The notes beneath the pieces are model-generated. The model made no database searches. It had not been told where the DNA came from and saw only the letters and a list, made by a program, of their open reading frames with translations. Made by a program: the position numbers and the translations under genes. This document shows positions 5,662 through 6,645 of a stretch of DNA of 6,645 nucleotides, in pieces. Source of the DNA: an uncultured Paraburkholderia sp. (GTDB taxonomy: Bacteria; Pseudomonadota; Gammaproteobacteria; Burkholderiales; Burkholderiaceae); contig CALFSF010000128.1 in NCBI GenBank assembly GCA_937917025.1, positions 1-6,645 on the forward strand, in the 5' to 3' direction. Numbering within the stretch: position 1 is the stretch's first letter; every line of letters starts with the position of its first letter.

Positions 5662-5692
5662 TGTGTGTCCTTGTGACTGAAAGTGCATGCGG

Positions 5693-5746
5693 TGACGCAC
5701 ACGGGTTGCGGCCGCGCCTTTCGCGCCGGCCGGGCGGTGTGCGTCA
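5693..5746 (-). repeat. Long two-part hairpin between the 85-residue gene and the lipoprotein gene
   Basis: The outer arms TGACGCACAC (5693-5702) and GTGTGCGTCA (5737-5746) pair over 10 perfect bp. Inside, CGGCCGCGC (5709-5717) pairs with GCGCCGGCCG (5723-5732) over 9 bp with one bulged base at 5727 and a 5-nt loop. On the minus strand the stop TGA of the upstream gene (5746-5744) is the first part of the outer arm. No T-run follows, so it is not a canonical intrinsic terminator. A transcribed RNA hairpin affecting the lipoprotein mRNA, or a REP-like element, are both possible. Confidence 0.75.
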
Positions 5747-6001
5747 GGTGAATTCCGGATCGATGCGGATACCCGCACCGCCGACGATGCGACGGCTTTC
5801 AGCGCCGCTTTCGGTTGCCGCGTCTTCCCAGATGCTGATGGCTTTGGGCATATCGATGCCCTGGCGCCCGGCATACGCAAACCAGGTCGTGGCGGCGTCG
5901 GGCTCGGGGACTTCCGTGTCCAGCATGAAATATTTTCCCATATCGACGTTGCTCTCTTCGAGCCGCGCGCTCTGGCGGCGTTCTTTCACCCGTTCGACCA
6001 T
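5744..6001 (-). CDS. Hypothetical protein, 85 residues
   Basis: I do not recognise the family. The product is soluble and acidic in its C-terminal two thirds, with no signal peptide or membrane helix. It includes MGKYFMLDTEVPEPDAATTW at 21-40, FAYAGRQGIDMPKAISIWED at 41-60 and ends in IRIDPEFT. The strong third-position G/C bias and normal residue mix support real coding. The start is uncertain: ATG at 6001 has no clear Shine-Dalgarno, and ATG at 5941 (residue 21) has GAGAG 10 nt upstream and would give 65 residues. The frame is also open for 15 more codons before a TAA at 6047-6049, with protein-like residues but no ATG or GTG. The stop is part of the hairpin before the lipoprotein gene, 82 nt ahead of it on the same strand, so cotranscription is likely. 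Confidence 0.7.
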   Translation of the reverse strand: MVERVKERRQSARLEESNVDMGKYFMLDTEVPEPDAATTWFAYAGRQGIDMPKAISIWEDAATESGAESRRIVGGAGIRIDPEFT

Positions 6002-6228
6002 GCCGGCGGCGAGAAGTGCGTAGCAATCGTTGTGCTGGCACAGAACTTATCGCGGCGGAAAATGACAGATACCTGATGCGAACGCGACGACGGCACGGCG
6101 CACCGCATTGCAGCAGTCCATTTTTCGCGCAACATGTGCCGGTCACCGTGCTGGCCAAGGCGATACCGACGAAATCACCGACGCGCAGCTTACGCGCGAC
6201 TTACCAGAAAAAGCATGAGGAGGACGAA
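6002..6228. other. Divergent intergenic region without an assigned gene
   Basis: This stretch separates the minus-strand 85-residue gene from the plus-strand 100-residue gene and should hold both promoters. I could not pick out a convincing pair of -35 and -10 hexamers on either strand. Open frames cross it on both strands, but they lack start signals. A TTGCAG at 6108-6113 could serve as a -35 for the plus-strand gene, with no good -10 behind it. Confidence 0.4.
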
Positions 6229-6531
6229 ATGGCAGAACGGGTGAGCGGCCCCTATCGCGGGTACTACATCAGCGCCGCCGCGCGGCTCGTCGCCGCTCAC
6301 GAGGCGGCGCAGGCGGCGCAGGCGGCGCAGGCGGCACAGCCGGATCACCGTCCAGAAGGACTATACGTTGGCTCGGTCAGCCTGTCGCAACGCGGACCGG
6401 ACGATCCGCACCGGATCGAAACGCTCGTGGAACTGGGCGCGGAGCACCGGTTTGCCACCGAGACCGATGCGCTCGAACACGTGGAGAAAGCCGCGCGCGA
6501 GTATGTCGACCGTCTGGTCGATGCACATTGA
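6229..6531 (+). CDS. Hypothetical protein with Ala-Ala-Gln repeat, 100 residues
   Basis: A soluble 100-residue protein without signal peptide. Three parts are visible: an N-terminal strand region with PYRGYYISAAARLV at 8-21; an alanine/glutamine-rich stretch at 24-37 made by a 9-bp repeat; and a C-terminal part with GLYVGSVSLSQRG at 44-56, then LVELGAEHRFATETDALEHV at 66-85 and a closing helix to 100. This strand-strand-helix layout resembles small Burkholderia proteins that begin with a YRG motif and end in a helix, possibly the DUF6566 type, but that is from memory and uncertain. The ATG at 6229 is fixed by a perfect AGGAGG (6218-6223) with a 5-nt spacer; the frame is open back to 6016 but has no such site. 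The strong ribosome site suggests high translation. No terminator is seen in the 114 bases after it. Confidence 0.88.
   Translation: MAERVSGPYRGYYISAAARLVAAHEAAQAAQAAQAAQPDHRPEGLYVGSVSLSQRGPDDPHRIETLVELGAEHRFATETDALEHVEKAAREYVDRLVDAH
6304..6339 (+). repeat. Four copies of a 9-bp in-frame tandem repeat
   Basis: GCGGCGCAG occurs three times (6304-6330), followed by GCGGCACAG with one change (6331-6339). Each unit encodes Ala-Ala-Gln, so gain or loss of a unit would keep the reading frame and change only the length of the linker in the 100-residue protein. Confidence 0.95.
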
Positions 6532-6645
6532 AGAGCGGCCGTGCAGGGCAACGAAGGGTGGCGTGCGGAAGGCGCCGGCTGGACCGTCATGTATCGCAGC
6601 GAGTAGCATGGTGTGCTGGGCGCAAGCCTTTGAAGCAGCCGGGTT

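Noticed and set aside
6016..6228. Upstream extension of the 100-residue protein to 6016
   Set aside because: The AGGAGG site with 5-nt spacing fixes the start at 6229, and the extension looks like non-coding sequence.

Overview
The window reads as ordinary chromosome of a high-GC betaproteobacterium in the Burkholderiaceae (Burkholderia, Paraburkholderia or Caballeronia). The signs are strong G/C preference at third codon positions, the Nudix, Aat and leucyltransferase gene order typical of this group, and close family resemblance of the encoded proteins. Exact species cannot be told from the sequence alone. I see no integrase, transposase, phage gene or CRISPR array.

Positions 1-1596 (minus strand) hold a three-gene run: a zinc-ribbon Nudix hydrolase, then aat (leucyl/phenylalanyl-tRNA-protein transferase), then the first 60 codons of bpt (aspartate/glutamate leucyltransferase), which leaves the window at base 1. 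Aat and Bpt both attach destabilising N-terminal residues that direct proteins to ClpS/ClpAP, so this is an N-degron operon with a Nudix gene in front.

Positions 1794-3848 (minus strand) hold a 119-residue four-helix protein of the SMR/EamA type, without the SMR catalytic glutamate, followed by a 529-residue polytopic membrane protein with features of GT-C glycosyltransferases. A perfect 10-bp hairpin lies between them. The pairing suggests a lipid-linked sugar flippase with a transferase or related envelope enzyme, but this is inference.

Positions 4058-4257 hold a lone initiator tRNA gene (tRNA-fMet, minus strand) complete with a 17-bp-spaced promoter and a textbook intrinsic terminator. 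To its right, on the plus strand, is a two-gene unit: a UPF0303/HbpS-like protein and, 4 nt later, a canonical EmrE-type small multidrug resistance protein with its essential glutamate.

Positions 5308-6001 (minus strand) hold an 85-residue protein of unknown function, then a cysteine-rich lipoprotein. The 82-nt gap between them is mostly filled by a long two-part hairpin whose arm includes the upstream stop codon. Positions 6229-6531 (plus strand) hold a 100-residue hypothetical protein with an excellent Shine-Dalgarno sequence and a 9-bp in-frame tandem repeat. The last 114 bases show nothing I can support. No clearly new multi-gene system is visible; the best leads are the flippase-like/GT-C pair and the two intercistronic hairpins.
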